DNA from: Rhizophagus sp. LPA8_4_AMF
Taxonomy: Eukaryota > Glomeromycota > Glomeromycetes > Glomerales > Glomeraceae
Direction: 5' to 3'
Assembly (NCBI GenBank): GCA_021464525.1
Contig: JADRCO010000133.1
Span: 1-50,438 of the forward strand
DNA length: 50,438 nucleotides
How positions within the stretch are numbered: the first letter of the stretch is position 1; the number at the start of each line of letters is the position of its first letter. The notes beneath the pieces were generated by a model that made no database searches, was not told where the DNA came from, and was given only the letters and a program-made list of their open reading frames with translations. Positions 1-11,603 of this stretch are shown here, one piece after another. The position numbers and the translations under genes were made by a program.

Positions 1-9
1 TTTTTATAG

Positions 10-218
10 CATTTCATAGCAAACCTTATGATTTCGATATACCTAATAATAGTAAGTATATTAGTATATTTTAGTATATTTAAAATAACATTATATTATT
101 TATATTAAAAATGAATATGTTTAATAATTATTATTTTTTATTAGTTGAAGATTTTAATTCGTCAAAAGACCAAGAGGAACTTATTAAGGATCTAAATAAA
201 TTAGAATTAGATAAGTAA
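10..218 (+). CDS. 3' end of a TKL-type kinase gene (copy 0 of tandem array), cut by window start
   Basis: These are two terminal exons (10-51 and 145-218) of a kinase gene whose body lies before the window. The first exon follows an intron ending in tatag and reads FHSKPYDFDIPNN. A gtaagt donor then opens an intron to 144, and the last exon reads IEDFNSSKDQEELIKDLNKL and ends LELDK-stop. The same two exons, with the same phases, end the complete genes at 2722-4559 and 6581-8428, which is why I call this coding. The tail carries no recognisable domain. It is acidic and lies beyond the kinase C-lobe, so it may be a docking or regulatory tail (inference). The catalytic part cannot be seen. Confidence 0.75.
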
Positions 219-2301
219 ATTCTTGTAATTTTCATTTATAACAACATTCACGTAAATATGATTTTTTTTGAGCTAACATTATCATTAAGGTTATACAATG
301 GATGAGAAGTGTTGGTTTATTATTTTATGTATTATGTTCTTTAAGAATTTTAGTATTTGTTTTCGAGAAAACTCAAATCAAATATCGTGACGCCATTGAG
401 AAATAGAGCGTGTCCCGCTTGGCTACAAATGGTTTATATTTTTTTTGCGTGTAACAACTTTTTTTTATTTTTATTTATTTAAATAACTTTATTTATTTAT
501 ATCTTTTATTATATTATAAAAATCATTTTTTTAATGACGTGATAATACATTATAAATTAATTAAAGCTTTTTTTCATCATTAAAAATTTATTGGAAAAAC
601 CGAACTTTATTATCAATTAATCCTAATTTATGAAATATGCAATCAATAGTGATCGAGTAAAAACTGCCATAACGTTATAGAACCGTGCGCGATTAGTATA
701 TACTATAATCAAGGAATAAATGTAATACGTGACCAAGATTTGTGAAATTAGAACTCCTAAATAAAAAAGTCAAAGCGCGATCCGATGTTATTGCAAAAAA
801 TAATGATTGAACTTGTAGTAAAAGTGATTTGTTTGATAAATTTCTAAGATGAGTTTTAATACCTTTCATTATTAATAAAATCATGTCTGCAAGATATATA
901 CTAACTGTTTGTTTTATAATGAATTGTCATCAGTTTTTCTTTATCAGCTACAAAACGGAATATATAGGATTATATATTCAAATTTGAAAAAATCGGTTCA
1001 TACTGTACATTTATATAATGAAATACAGTAAAAATTATTTTATTGCAATTAATTTGATTCATTTATTGCGAATCACCGCATTTACAATTATTTTATAGCG
1101 TGTCATGAACATAAAAAATTACAAAAATTTAAAGTTCTACCTATTTGTTTTTGATAATTAGCTACTATTAAACTAACTCATAGCTCATAAGCAATTTAGT
1201 CGAAACACCAGTTATATATTAATTGATCAAATGGCAAAGCCGCAAAGGTTTGTTCGTAGTTTTATTTCTTTTTTATTTTGAATTTAACGATAATGAAAAA
1301 TCCGAAATTTTCTTTAAAAAATTTACTATTTACAATTCAATCCGAGATTTAGAAATTTTACGTTATAAAAATAATGATGAAAATGATAATATAATTAGAT
1401 AAATTAATCACTAGATTGTTCTTAACTATAAAAAAAATTTTTTGGTTGCGTTATATTCGTGCATCAATCAAACAATTAATTACTGTATGTTTTTTACTTA
1501 CATAGATAATTTAAATTAATTAAACTTTTATCCTTTATTTTACTCACTTTTGACTAATACTTAATTTTTTCTTCTGACATTTTTTTACCGATTATATATA
1601 CAAGTATACAATATAATCATCAGTCGGTATTACACTTTTCGTTATTATGAACTCACCGGAAAATATTAACGTTTAAATATGTAAGATTGCGTACTTTAAT
1701 TTTATTATTTAAATTCCCTATAAGAGAACAAAGTTGGGTTCTATTGGTTTCTTGAAAAGGTGAAGAAAACGATGCAATCAATGCATTCGTTGCGTTTTCC
1801 CTATAAAAAATTTTATCCGTTATTTCTGTAAAAACTCCGTAAAAATGAGCCTTTCCCGGATCCATTCACGGGAAATGAAAATAATTCCATAATATAAGGT
1901 TATTAATTCCGGAAATATGAGCCATTTACGGAAAAAAAGATGGAATATAAAAAACGGATCAACTTTTTTTACAGGGTTTTTGTGTCACAAATGTGAATTG
2001 CTATCACGTTCTAAATCCACGTTGCCCTTTTTTAAAACAAATATATTTTACGAACGTGTTTTGCATGTTGACTGAATTGACAGATTTAATTATGTACTGT
2101 ATATGCAAGCATATTTAAATTTGAAACGATCTTATTAACAATTTTTTTTAAAAAATAAAAACATTCATAATTTTATACATACATAGTAATTGTAGTGCAT
2201 ATTTCTTGCTTGAATGTAGAATTAATAATTTTAATTACGCCAAGTAAAAAGTCCTGTACTGAATTTATCGTTATATTAGGTTTGGATTGAATTTATACAT
2301 A

Positions 2302-2381
2302 AGCCCGTTTGGTACGAAAAATTGGACCATAATTGGGATAAAATTAAAATAAATATGGCTAAATTTTATACCGAATGGGCT
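2302..2381. repeat. Short inverted-repeat (MITE-like) element
   Basis: The arm agcccgtttggta (2302-2314) is matched by taccgaatgggct (2369-2381). The reverse complement of the second arm differs from the first at two bases. The 80-base length and AT-rich middle fit a miniature inverted-repeat transposon about 340 bases upstream of the kinase start. Target-site duplication is not clear. Confidence 0.45.
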
Positions 2382-2589
2382 CATTTCATAATTGGCCTAT
2401 ATTTGGTATAAGAACTTTTTACTGGAACGTTATATTGTGTATTTAAGCTTTTTTTGTATGTTAATTCAGAAAAAAAAAAATTATTTTCCTGATCTTAAAT
2501 TTATTTTCGGCCAAATTAAAAAAAAAATTTTCGCCTGAAATAAGTTGTAACTTGTACGACAGACATGACAAAACAGATTTGGCGATTCG

Positions 2590-2721
2590 GCGTGGGAGAA
2601 TCTCGGAGTTTATAACCCGTAATAGTATAATAATTCCGTTATTTTCGTTACCTAATTATTTTCTCTCTCTACAATTTCAAAGTTAACATATTTTTCTTTG
2701 GGCAAATTTATATAATTTATT
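2590..2721 (+). promoter_or_regulatory. Promoter block conserved between kinase copies 1 and 2
   Basis: Upstream of the ATG, blocks such as 'tctcggagtttataaccc', 'ttattttctctct' and 'gttaacatatttttctttg' recur in the same order upstream of the paralog at 6581. Conservation right up to the start codon supports the ATG at 2722 and suggests shared regulation. A TATA-like tatataat lies only about 10 bases before the ATG, so the true core promoter is probably further up, near the ttataaccc block. Confidence 0.5.
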
Positions 2722-4559
2722 ATGTCTACTATTAGACGAGAATTTGTTAATGCTGCAATTCAAAGAGCTGATGCATTAACAGATCCTCACATTCGCAATG
2801 ACGTAATGAAACGATATGAATTTTTAAAACAAACAATTCTTGACGATGAATCTCTTACAAAAGATGAAAAATGTGAAGCAATAAAAATAATAGCAAAAGA
2901 TACTGATTATTATAAAGTTTTATATAATAAAGGAACAAAAAGACTATGTGAAAATTGTGCTTTAGAGTGTTTAGCTACACTATATTGTGAACATTGTGTT
3001 CGAACCTATTTAAAAAATAATTTTTCAAACTGGACATCTGGAAATAACAATGTTGATTATTTAATACAAGAATGTCAGATGGAATCATTGCGGCCAGAAA
3101 AAATAATTGAATGGATACCATATAATAATTTACTAGATATTAAATATATAACTAAAGGTGGGTGTTCTGAGATTTATTCAGCAATTTGGATTGATGGACA
3201 TTATATTGAATGGAATTCTAAGGAGCAACAATTTAAAAGTTCAGGAACTTTCAAAGTAATACTTAAAAAATTGGAAAATGTTGAAAATGCTAATAGAAGT
3301 TGGTTTGATGAGGTAATAATTTAAATATAATTTTAATTTTATAAATTTTAAAATATGTAACAAATATTGTTTTTAAAAATATTTGTAGGCAAAATCACAT
3401 TTAACATTAGGTAACAGACATAATACCCTTGTCAAATGTTATGGTTTAACTCAAGATCCAACGAATGGAGATTATATGCTTGTAATGCGTTCAATGGATA
3501 CAGATTTAAGAAAATATATGCAGCACCAACATACATGGAAAGAAAAGATAAAAATAGTTTATAAAATTATTAGAGCACTTCAAAACATTCATTTTAATGG
3601 ATCGGTACATCGAGATTTACATTCTGGAAATATTTTATATTCACAATCTAATGATTCTTGGTATATAAGTGATTTTGGATTTTGTGGACCTGCTGATAAA
3701 CCATTAAAAAGTATATATGGAAATCTTCCTTATATAGCACCTGAGGTTATAATTGGAAAAGAATATACTTTCGCGTCTGATATTTATAGTTTTGGTATAC
3801 TTATGTGGGAAATTTCATCAGGACAAATACCCTTTAATAATTATGAACATGATTATGATCTTGCAGTGAGAATAGTTAATGGCATGAGACCAAAAAATGG
3901 ATCAGGAATTCCATCAAAATATAAAGAACTAATGAAACAATGTTGGGATGCTGACCCATTAAAAAGACCTGATGCAAATACTTTTTATGAAGAAGTTCAA
4001 AAAATGTGGAGCGATTCTTACAATAATGATGATGCAAATGAATTTAATACTTTAGAATATAATAATTCATCTCAAATCTCTAGTTCAAGTTCGAATTTAA
4101 GTTCAAGTTCCAAGCTACATTCATTATCAACTAGTAAACTTCATCAATTTGAAAATTTACCAGAACCAAGAAATGCAACTGAAGGTAAGATATTGATATA
4201 ATATAAAAGCCTTTTATTATTTTTAAATAATTAATTACTCAAAAAACACTATGTTTATTATTTATTATTTTTATATTAATATCAACAGGAGAACAAGAAG
4301 GTAAATAATAATTACGATATGTACTTTATATCTCCTCACACAGTTTTAAATAATTTCTTTATAGCATTTCATAGCCAACCTTATGATTTCGATATACCTA
4401 ATAATAGTAAGTATATTTAAAATAACATTATATTAATTATATTAAAATGAATATGTTTAATAATTATTATCTTTTATTATATTAGTCGAAGATCTTAATT
4501 CGTCAAAAGACCAAGAGGAACTTATTAAGGATTTAAAAGGATTAGAATTAGATAAGTAA
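2722..4559 (+). CDS. Zinc-ribbon TKL-type protein kinase (tandem copy 1), five exons
   Basis: Proposed exons are 2722-3312, 3389-4184, 4289-4300, 4365-4406 and 4486-4559, giving 504 residues. An N-terminal helical region is followed by a four-cysteine cluster (C76, C79, C89, C92) and the NWTSGN / EWIPYNN linker typical of this fungal family. The kinase domain follows. Its G-loop is degenerate (TKGGCSEIYSAIW), the beta-3 lysine is in VILKK near 182, the catalytic motif is HRDLHSGNIL (D273), DFG is at 292-294 and APE at 314-316. SDIYSFGILMWE and CWDADPLKRP also follow. Catalytic residues are intact, so an active cytosolic Ser/Thr or dual-specificity kinase is likely. A serine-rich stretch and an acidic tail come after the domain. 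Exon 3 is a 12-base microexon. If intron 2 is retained, the protein stops just after PEPRNATEG. The substrate is unknown. Confidence 0.85.
4289..4300 (+). other. 12-base microexon in kinase copy 1
   Basis: The segment gagaacaagaag lies between an acceptor (atcaacag) and a donor (gtaaat). It restores the frame between the upstream exon ending GAA-G and the downstream exon starting CA-TTT. The same microexon occurs at 8150-8161 in the paralog (aagaacaagaag), with conserved flanks, so it is not a chance match. Confidence 0.7.
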
Positions 4560-6580
4560 ACTCTTGTAATTTTCGTTTATAACAACATTCACGTAAATAA
4601 GATTTTTTGTGATGCTTCTCTAGCTAACACAATTAAGGTTATACAATGGGTGAGAAGTACTAGTGTGTTATAGAAAAATTAAATATCATATTAAAATCGT
4701 TGGTTTTATTATTTTATGTATTATTTTCTTTAAGAATTTTATTTATTGAGTTCGAGAAAACTCAAATCAAATATCGTGACGCCATTGAGAAATAGAGCGT
4801 GTCCCCATTAAATAGAGAAATCTCCTTCTTCTTGAATTCATACGGATTTAATGATTGTGGGGATAATTTACTAGTTAATTGGATAGGATTTTAGAGCTTA
4901 GCTTCAAATGGTTTATATTTTTTTTTGCGTGTATCAACTTCTTTTTTTATTTTTATTCATTTAAATAAATTTATTTATATATATCTTTTATTATATTATG
5001 TAAATCATTCTTTAATGACGTGATAATACATTATAAATTAATTAAAGCTTTTTTTCATCATTAAAAATTTATTGGAAAAACTGAACTTTATTATCAGTTA
5101 ATCCTAATTTATGAAATATGCAATCAATAGCGATCGAGTAAAACTGCCATAACGTTATAGATCCTTGCGCTATTAGTATACTATGTGTCAAGGTATAACT
5201 GCAATACGTGCCAAGATTTGTGAAATTAAGAACTCCTAAATAAAAAAGTCAAAGCGCGATCCGATGCTATTAAAAACATAATGATTGAACTAGTAGTAAA
5301 AATGATTTGTTTGATAAATTTCTAATATGAGTTTTAATACCTTTCATTATTAATAAAAATCATGCTTGTGAGATATATAATTGTTTGTTTTATAATGAAT
5401 TGACATCGGTTTTTCTTTAACAAAATAAAATGTTCATATTTTCTACTATAAAATTAAACTTGATTTATAGGAAAATATCTAAAATTTGAAAAAACGTTAT
5501 CATATATTAAAATAATGAAATATAGATTATATTCTATAAGTAAACTTTAACCATGTTCGATAATCAGTTATCGTTAAATCAGCTTACCACTCAAAATGTT
5601 TAGTTTATCATACTATATAATGATTCATTATTTAGTTTTATTTTTCGAATTTAACGATAATGAAATATCCGAGATTTTCTTAAAAATTTACTATTCAGTT
5701 CAAGATCAGAAAATTTACGTTATAAATTAGTGATGAAAATTCGATTATTCGAATATATTCTATAAAAGAAAATTTTTCGGTTCGACCATTATCGTACATC
5801 GTACTATATGTTTTACCGACATATATATTTTGATTCACTTTTGGCTAATCACTTAATTTTTTCTCTCTTTATTACAATATATATATTAAATATTCTCGTT
5901 GTTTTCCCGCAGAAAATTAATATTTTTCGAGGTTCGACGACTCAACGAACCAAAGTGGGCCAATGTCTGAAATATGGAAAGCGTTCACTACATTTTTTGT
6001 GTCACAAACGTGATTGGTAGAAGCCACGAGTCACGTTATTAATCCAAATAACTTTTTTTTTTAAACAAAAATACTTTACTTATTTACGAACTCGGTTTGC
6101 ACATTAACCGAATTGACTGTATATGCAAATAACATATAAATTTAAAACGATTCTATTAACGGTTTAAAAAGGTTAAAAAAAAAATATATTCATAAATTTA
6201 TGAATAATAATTGTGGCGCAGATTTCTTGTTAACAAACTTAATTTGTTTTTTAATGTAATCGAGTCTTTTTTCGTTTGTCAGGCAGAATTTTTTTTTCTT
6301 AACAGTAAATATAAATAATAAATATATTTTTATTTCTTAGCAAATATTAAAAAAAAAAAAAATTATAGTCTTCACCTGAAATTATAGGATGCATGCACAA
6401 CGAACATAGATTGGGCGTGGGATAATCTCGGAGTTTATAACCAGTAATAATATAAAAATCTCGGAGTTTATAACCCGTGATAATATAAAATTCCGTTATT
6501 TTTCGTTATCTCATTATTTTCTCTCTTTGTAATTTCAAAAGTTAACATATTTTTCTTTGAGCAAATTTATATAATTTATT
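4560..6580. other. Intergenic spacer between kinase copies 1 and 2
   Basis: No gene is supported. The first 850 bases are homologous to the spacer after copy 0. Relative to that copy there is an insertion of about 90 bases near 4806-4900, directly after 'gtgtccc'. The last 160 bases are the promoter block of copy 2, including a 33-base tandem duplication. Confidence 0.55.
6424..6489 (+). repeat. Tandem 33-base duplication in kinase copy 2 promoter
   Basis: The block 'aatctcggagtttataacc' plus 'agtaataatataaa' occupies 6424-6456 and is repeated at 6457-6489 with two substitutions. The copy 1 promoter has a single version (about 2600-2640). The duplication is therefore specific to this copy and doubles whatever element lies within it. 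Confidence 0.7.
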
Positions 6581-8428
6581 ATGGCTACTATTAGACAAGA
6601 ATTTGTATATGCTGCGATTAGAAAAATTGATGCATTAACATATTGTAGAAATGACGAAACCGATATTATTGAATTTCAAATACAATCAATTATTGATGAT
6701 GAATCTCTTACAATAGATGAAAAGTGGAAAGCAATAAGAATAATAGCAGAAGATAATGATTTTATTAAAGTTTTAACTAATTCAGGAACAAAAAGACTAT
6801 GTGAAAATTGTGCATTAGAATGTTTAGCTACATTATATTGTGAACATTGTGTTCGAAGCTATTTAAAAAATAATTTTTCAAACTGGACATCTGGAAATAG
6901 TGATATTGATAATCTAATACAAGAATGTCAAAAAGAATCATTTCGCCCAGATACAGTAAGATTATTGAATGGATACCATACAATAATTTACAAAATATTA
7001 AATATATTACTAAAGGTGGATGCTCCGAGATTTATTCAGCAGTTTGGACTGATGGTGAATATACTGAATGGAATTTCGAAAATCAACAATTAGAAAGATC
7101 GAGACCATTTGAAGTCATTCTTAAAAAATTGGAAAATGTTGAAAATGCCAATAGAAATTGGTTTGATGAGGTAATAAATTTAATTTAATTTTATTAATAT
7201 ATTTTAAAATATGTAATAAATATTATTTAAAAATATTTGTAGGCAAAATCACATTTAACATTAGGTAACAAATTTCCTACCTTAGTTAAATGTTACGGTT
7301 TAACTCAAGATCCATCGAATGGAAATTACATGCTTGTAATGCAATTATTGGATAAAGATTTAAGAAAATATTTACAGCATCAACATACATGGAAAGAAAA
7401 AATATATTTAGTTTATCGTATAGTTTGTGCACTTATTGGGATTCATTTGAACAACGCAATTCATCGAGATTTACATTCTGGAAACATTTTGTATTCACAA
7501 TGTAGCGATTTTTGGTATATAAGTGATTTTGGATTTTGTGGACCTGCTGATAAACCATTAAAAGCTATATATGGAAATCTTCCTTATATAGCACCTGAGG
7601 TTATAATTGGAAAAGAATATACTTTCGCATCTGATATTTATAGTTTTGGTATACTTATGTGGGAAATTGTATCGGAACAAACCCCTTTTAATAATTATAA
7701 GCATGATTATTATCTTGCAATGGATATAGTTAATGGTTTGAGACCACGAAACATATCAGGGATTCCATCAGAATATAAAGAATTAATGAAACAATGTTGG
7801 GATGCTAACCCGTTAAAAAGACCTAATGTGTTAATTATTTTCATTGTAATTATGAAAATGTTTAAGGAGGCTTACGATAATGATAATACAAATGAATTTA
7901 ATACGGTTGAATATAATAATTTATCTCAAATTTCTCAAGGCAATTTGAGTTCACGTCCGAATTTAAGTTCAAGTTCTGAACTATATTCATTATCAACGAC
8001 ATGTAGTAGTAAACTTTATCAATTTGAAAATTTACCAGAACCAAGAAATGCAACTGAAGGTAAGATATCACTATATAAACGCTCTTTATTATTTTTAAAT
8101 AAATTAACACTTAATTTCTACTATCTTTTTTTATTATTAATATCAACAGAAGAACAAGAAGGTAAATAATAATTAATAATTATGACTAGTACATTACTCG
8201 CATAGTAACTTTAAATAATTTTTTTTATAGCATTTCATAGCAAACCCTATGATTTCGATATACCTAATAATAGTAAGTTAATTAAAGTAGCATTATATTA
8301 TCTATTTTAAAAATATTTGTGTTTACTGATTATTATCATGTTTTGACATATTAGTTGAAGATTATAATTCGTCAAAAAACCAAGAGGAAATTATTAAGGA
8401 TTTTAAAGGATTAAAATTGGATAAATAA
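6581..8428 (+). CDS. Zinc-ribbon TKL-type kinase (tandem copy 2), N-lobe exon disrupted by a 5-base insertion
   Basis: This is a paralog of the gene at 2722. Exon-like blocks are 6581-7170, 7243-8059, 8150-8161, 8231-8272 and 8355-8428. The four-cysteine motif (CENC...CEHC) and NWTSGN are intact. Compared with copy 1 there are five extra bases (acagt, about 6953-6957) between codons for RPD and KIIEW, so the G-loop and beta-3 lysine fall out of frame with the start. The C-lobe is intact: HRDLHSGNIL, SDFGFCG, APE, SDIYSFGILMWE, CWDANPLKRP. The insertion creates a consensus donor (gtaaga at 6956). Splicing from there to 7243 keeps phase 0 and would give a protein with zinc ribbon and C-lobe but no N-lobe. 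It may be a young pseudogene or a pseudokinase. The tail matches copies 0 and 1. Confidence 0.7.
8150..8161 (+). other. 12-base microexon in kinase copy 2
   Basis: The segment aagaacaagaag is flanked by acceptor tatcaacag and donor gtaaat. It occupies the same place and phase as the microexon at 4289-4300. Confidence 0.65.
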
Positions 8429-10031
8429 ATCTTGTATTCCATTTATAACAAAATTGTTGTAAACTTCCTGGAGATACTATCCTAGCTAACATTATGAAGG
8501 TTAAACAAATATGGACTACGAAACAAGAATTAAGTATTAAACAATCATTAAAAATTTTAGTTTATTGCTTTATGTTTATTTAGTTTATTTAGAGACGGAA
8601 TTTTATTTATTAAGTTCATGCAAATATCTATGGATAAATAAGGTTGCTTATAGTATTTGGGTTTGGAATTTCTTCTATATTACTTATTTTTGCGTGTAAC
8701 AAATTCTTTTTTTGTTATATTTTTTTTTGTAATTAAAGTGGAATTTTTTTTAAAACTTTCGTGGTAGTGTTGCATATTCGCATAGTATCTCGTGTTATAA
8801 GTGTATTATAGTCAGAAATAGATATGTTGCCAACTAAAATTTGTAAAATCGAAAATTCTAAGTATTGTATTAATAAATAGAAACACAAAAAAAATCGAAG
8901 TAGCTAGTATAAATGGTTAAGGTTAGTTTTAATATTAATAATAAAAAATTAAACGTGATTACGCGACAACGCGTCACAAATCCACGATTTTTATAAAAAA
9001 AAAGTTGAATTAATGACCTATTAAATCGCTTTGATAACCCTCACATAATAACATATAAATCAAAATGTAAAGTTTACATTCATAAAGAAGTAATTCTTTA
9101 ATTTTTTTATTCAATTTAACTTTTATTATAATAATTAAAAAGTAAGTTAAATGAGACTCGTACAAACAGGTTTGAAATAATAATGATGTTAATAGAGCCC
9201 GCTCATTTTTAGAAAAAATTAATCTATCAAATCGTATTTATAATTGACAGCTGGATTAATATACGGTATGATTCAATTTATCAATACTCGTCTAGAACTG
9301 AAGATAAACCATAATCCTTTATTTATTTTAAATAAACGACTTTAATTTGTACTTATTTCCCTAATGCTGTATCATTATTTTAATATCAATAAAAGAACAA
9401 GATTATAAATAATGACTATGATAATTACTTAAACGCGTCATTTACAGACAGGTGAATTTGAATCATGTGATTTGCTCAGCACGTGATTTACCTTTATTAC
9501 TGTCTAGCCCTGCCTAAAGTAATCCGGGTCTTTTACAATTTACTCGGTTTTACCCCGGCACACCTTCCATTCTAGTTGATTTAAAATAACCGTTAAATAT
9601 GCTGATTTTTAAGAATTCGAATAATATTACATATTTGATATTGAAACGGGTACTGGTATTCATAAAGGGGATAGATACTATAGGCAAGGTAATACGAAAA
9701 TTAAAAAATTTTACGCGTACAAATAAAATTAAAAATTAAAATAAAATGAAATGAAATGAAACAAACCACTTTTAAGAATAAAGATTGTACGTCAATTCAT
9801 TTATGAACCTGAATTGCTATTTAAGGAAATTTTATACAAAAGTTTGTTGATGAGTTTAAAATTTTACATCATCATTAGTTCATTACTCTATGCTCAGGAA
9901 ACTTCAGGTCAGCTGATCGTGAGAGTCTATAGTCAGACGTGCAGCTCCTTAACCCGAGTTTAATTTTTTTCGTCTCTTTATCTTTTCTTCAAGTTTAATT
10001 ATTTTCTAGGAAAAACAAAAAGTAAATAAAA
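8429..10031. other. Spacer with a degraded trace of a further kinase copy
   Basis: No open gene is seen. Just after the kinase stop, blocks like 'ttttgcgtgtaacaa' show that homology to the spacers after copies 0 and 1 continues. Around 9310-9420 the order 'tttattttaaataaa ... ttaatatcaataaaagaacaagattataaataatgactatg' parallels the intron-microexon-intron segment at 8085-8190 (atatcaacag / aagaacaagaag / gtaaataataat...atgact). The rest of that copy is not visible. A CACGTG-type site occurs near 9480. Confidence 0.45.
9310..9420 (+). pseudogene. Relic of the 3' microexon region of a fourth kinase copy
   Basis: The sequence parallels the 3' part of copy 2 around its microexon. The acceptor region 'ttaatatcaa', an 'agaacaaga' core and 'taaataat...atgact' occur in the same order and spacing. 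The splice sites are lost and no flanking exon is recognisable, so this is a remnant only. Confidence 0.35.
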
Positions 10032-11603
10032 ATGTCTGTTTATGGGATGAAATTCGAAGACATTCCTTCTCCTATTGAAGAATTAAAAGATGTCCCTTTT
10101 TCTAGGTATAATAATAACAAGATAAAAATAAATAATTTTACTTAAAAAAGATAATAAAAATAATATTAATCACATTTAATAGGATATCCAAGACAATTAT
10201 GAAATCTATGGAAGAACAAGAAGGTAAAAGATACTAATGAAATTGAATAAACTTTATATAAATTTTACGATAAGATATTTCTAATTTCAGCAAACGTCTC
10301 TTATTAAAATAATTTTTGTAGAAGTAATCACGACTCCTAGGCGTCGAAATTACAATAATTATGGAGATATATCTCCCTCATCTATTTCCATAAATTTCAG
10401 TAGAATGGAACTCAACGATTCTTCTCCATCGCCAAAGGGTAAAAAACCTGAAAAGACATCAAAAATGTGTAACGCTAGAAAACTTAATGAAAAATACGCA
10501 ATGATGCAGGTAGTATAATATTATACATTTAAATATATAATATAATGATATATGATAACTTAACGTACATAATCATATAACAATATTATGTTTAGCAAAA
10601 AATGACATATATGGCTCAGGAAATTACTTATCCAAAAGCAATATCTTCGCGTAATTCAAAGAATTTGCAGCAAAGACAGCGAGATGAAGATCAGCCAGGA
10701 ATGATGCCAAATCCGTTTCATGATCAACAAAATCCTTTTTTCATAAACTCATCCAATACGAATAATCTCACAGATGGTAGTTTAATGGGTAGATGGTTAG
10801 GTACAAACTCGAACAAAAGAAAATTAACAAATTTCATTGAAGATCTAGAGCAAGATATATCGTCAGACAAAATAGAACATACACCATCTGGGAATGAGGT
10901 AATGTAAAAATGATCATAATTTTTATTGAAATAATAATTAAAGGATTTAATTTTCCAAAATATGTAGCAACAACATATTATCAAGTGGAAGAATGACAAC
11001 CTACCAAAATCGTTTACAAGCTGTAACACTTACAATACGTCTCGAGATAACGTATCTTCATTGGGGTCCATGACTCCAAATTTTCGTAATAGACAAGAAA
11101 GATCTGGTCTGCAAACTACACCAATAAAAAAAGCAAGATTGTCACAACCTTCGCCATTTAGCACACCAGTTCATTCACCAAAACCAAGTTTTATCGTTAG
11201 AAAGCGCGCTAGACGTATTGCACCGATATGTCCACCTCCAAAATTAAATTATTCAGAAAAAGCTTATGAAGATGAAATTGATAGTCCGTTGGCATCTCCA
11301 TCTCCGTCTCCTAATAAAGGATTTGGTAAGGATGATAACTTACTTGATAACAGTCGATACGATCAAGTGAGATATTTTTACTTTTATGCACAAACTTTTA
11401 CATTATATTAAATCAAACTAAATAAAAATTTTGTTAATCTTTAGACTTCTCCTTCACTTTCTGAAATTAATATTTATACACGGCAACTAACACAACAAAA
11501 TTTGAGTTTCGCTGATGCAGCAAGGAATCCTATTTTTACTGAAGCCACAATTGAATCTATATATGAATTCTTTCAGAGTGTAGATAACACGTTAGACTTT
11601 TAA
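10032..11603 (+). CDS. SP/TP-rich, probably nuclear protein of unknown family, six exons
   Basis: Exons are 10032-10105, 10183-10223, 10322-10509, 10596-10898, 10968-11366 and 11445-11603, giving 387 residues; every junction keeps frame with GT-AG signals. I do not recognise the family. The protein is hydrophilic and low in complexity. Many S/T-P pairs (SPSS, SPSP, PFSTPVHSP, SPLASPSPSP) look like proline-directed kinase sites. Basic clusters at about 256-259 (KKAR) and 280-285 (RKRARR) look like a bipartite nuclear localisation signal. The C-terminal 50 residues (FADAARNPIF..., ending VDNTLDF) are less biased and may be the conserved part. The composition would suit a cell-cycle or transcription regulator, but that is inference. 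The gene converges with the BTB gene, leaving about 360 bases between stops. Confidence 0.75.

Larger units (their letters stand above)
219..2721. other. Intergenic spacer between kinase copies 0 and 1
   Basis: No gene is supported here. The first 650 bases after the stop are clearly homologous to 4560-5400, downstream of the next copy: shared blocks include 'gagaaatagagcgtgtccc' and 'tttttttgcgtgta'. The unit that duplicated was therefore gene plus downstream DNA. The last 130 bases match the promoter block upstream of 6581. A small inverted repeat sits at 2302-2381. Between about 1640 and 1960 the spacer differs from the corresponding spacer of copy 2. Confidence 0.6.

Noticed and set aside
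1653-1865. Minus-strand 70-codon frame in the kinase spacer
   Set aside because: No motif, and it is not conserved in the homologous spacer of the next copy.
7898-8110. Minus-strand frame within the kinase C-lobe region
   Set aside because: It is a shadow of the plus-strand kinase exon and intron, lysine/isoleucine/tyrosine-rich with no motif.
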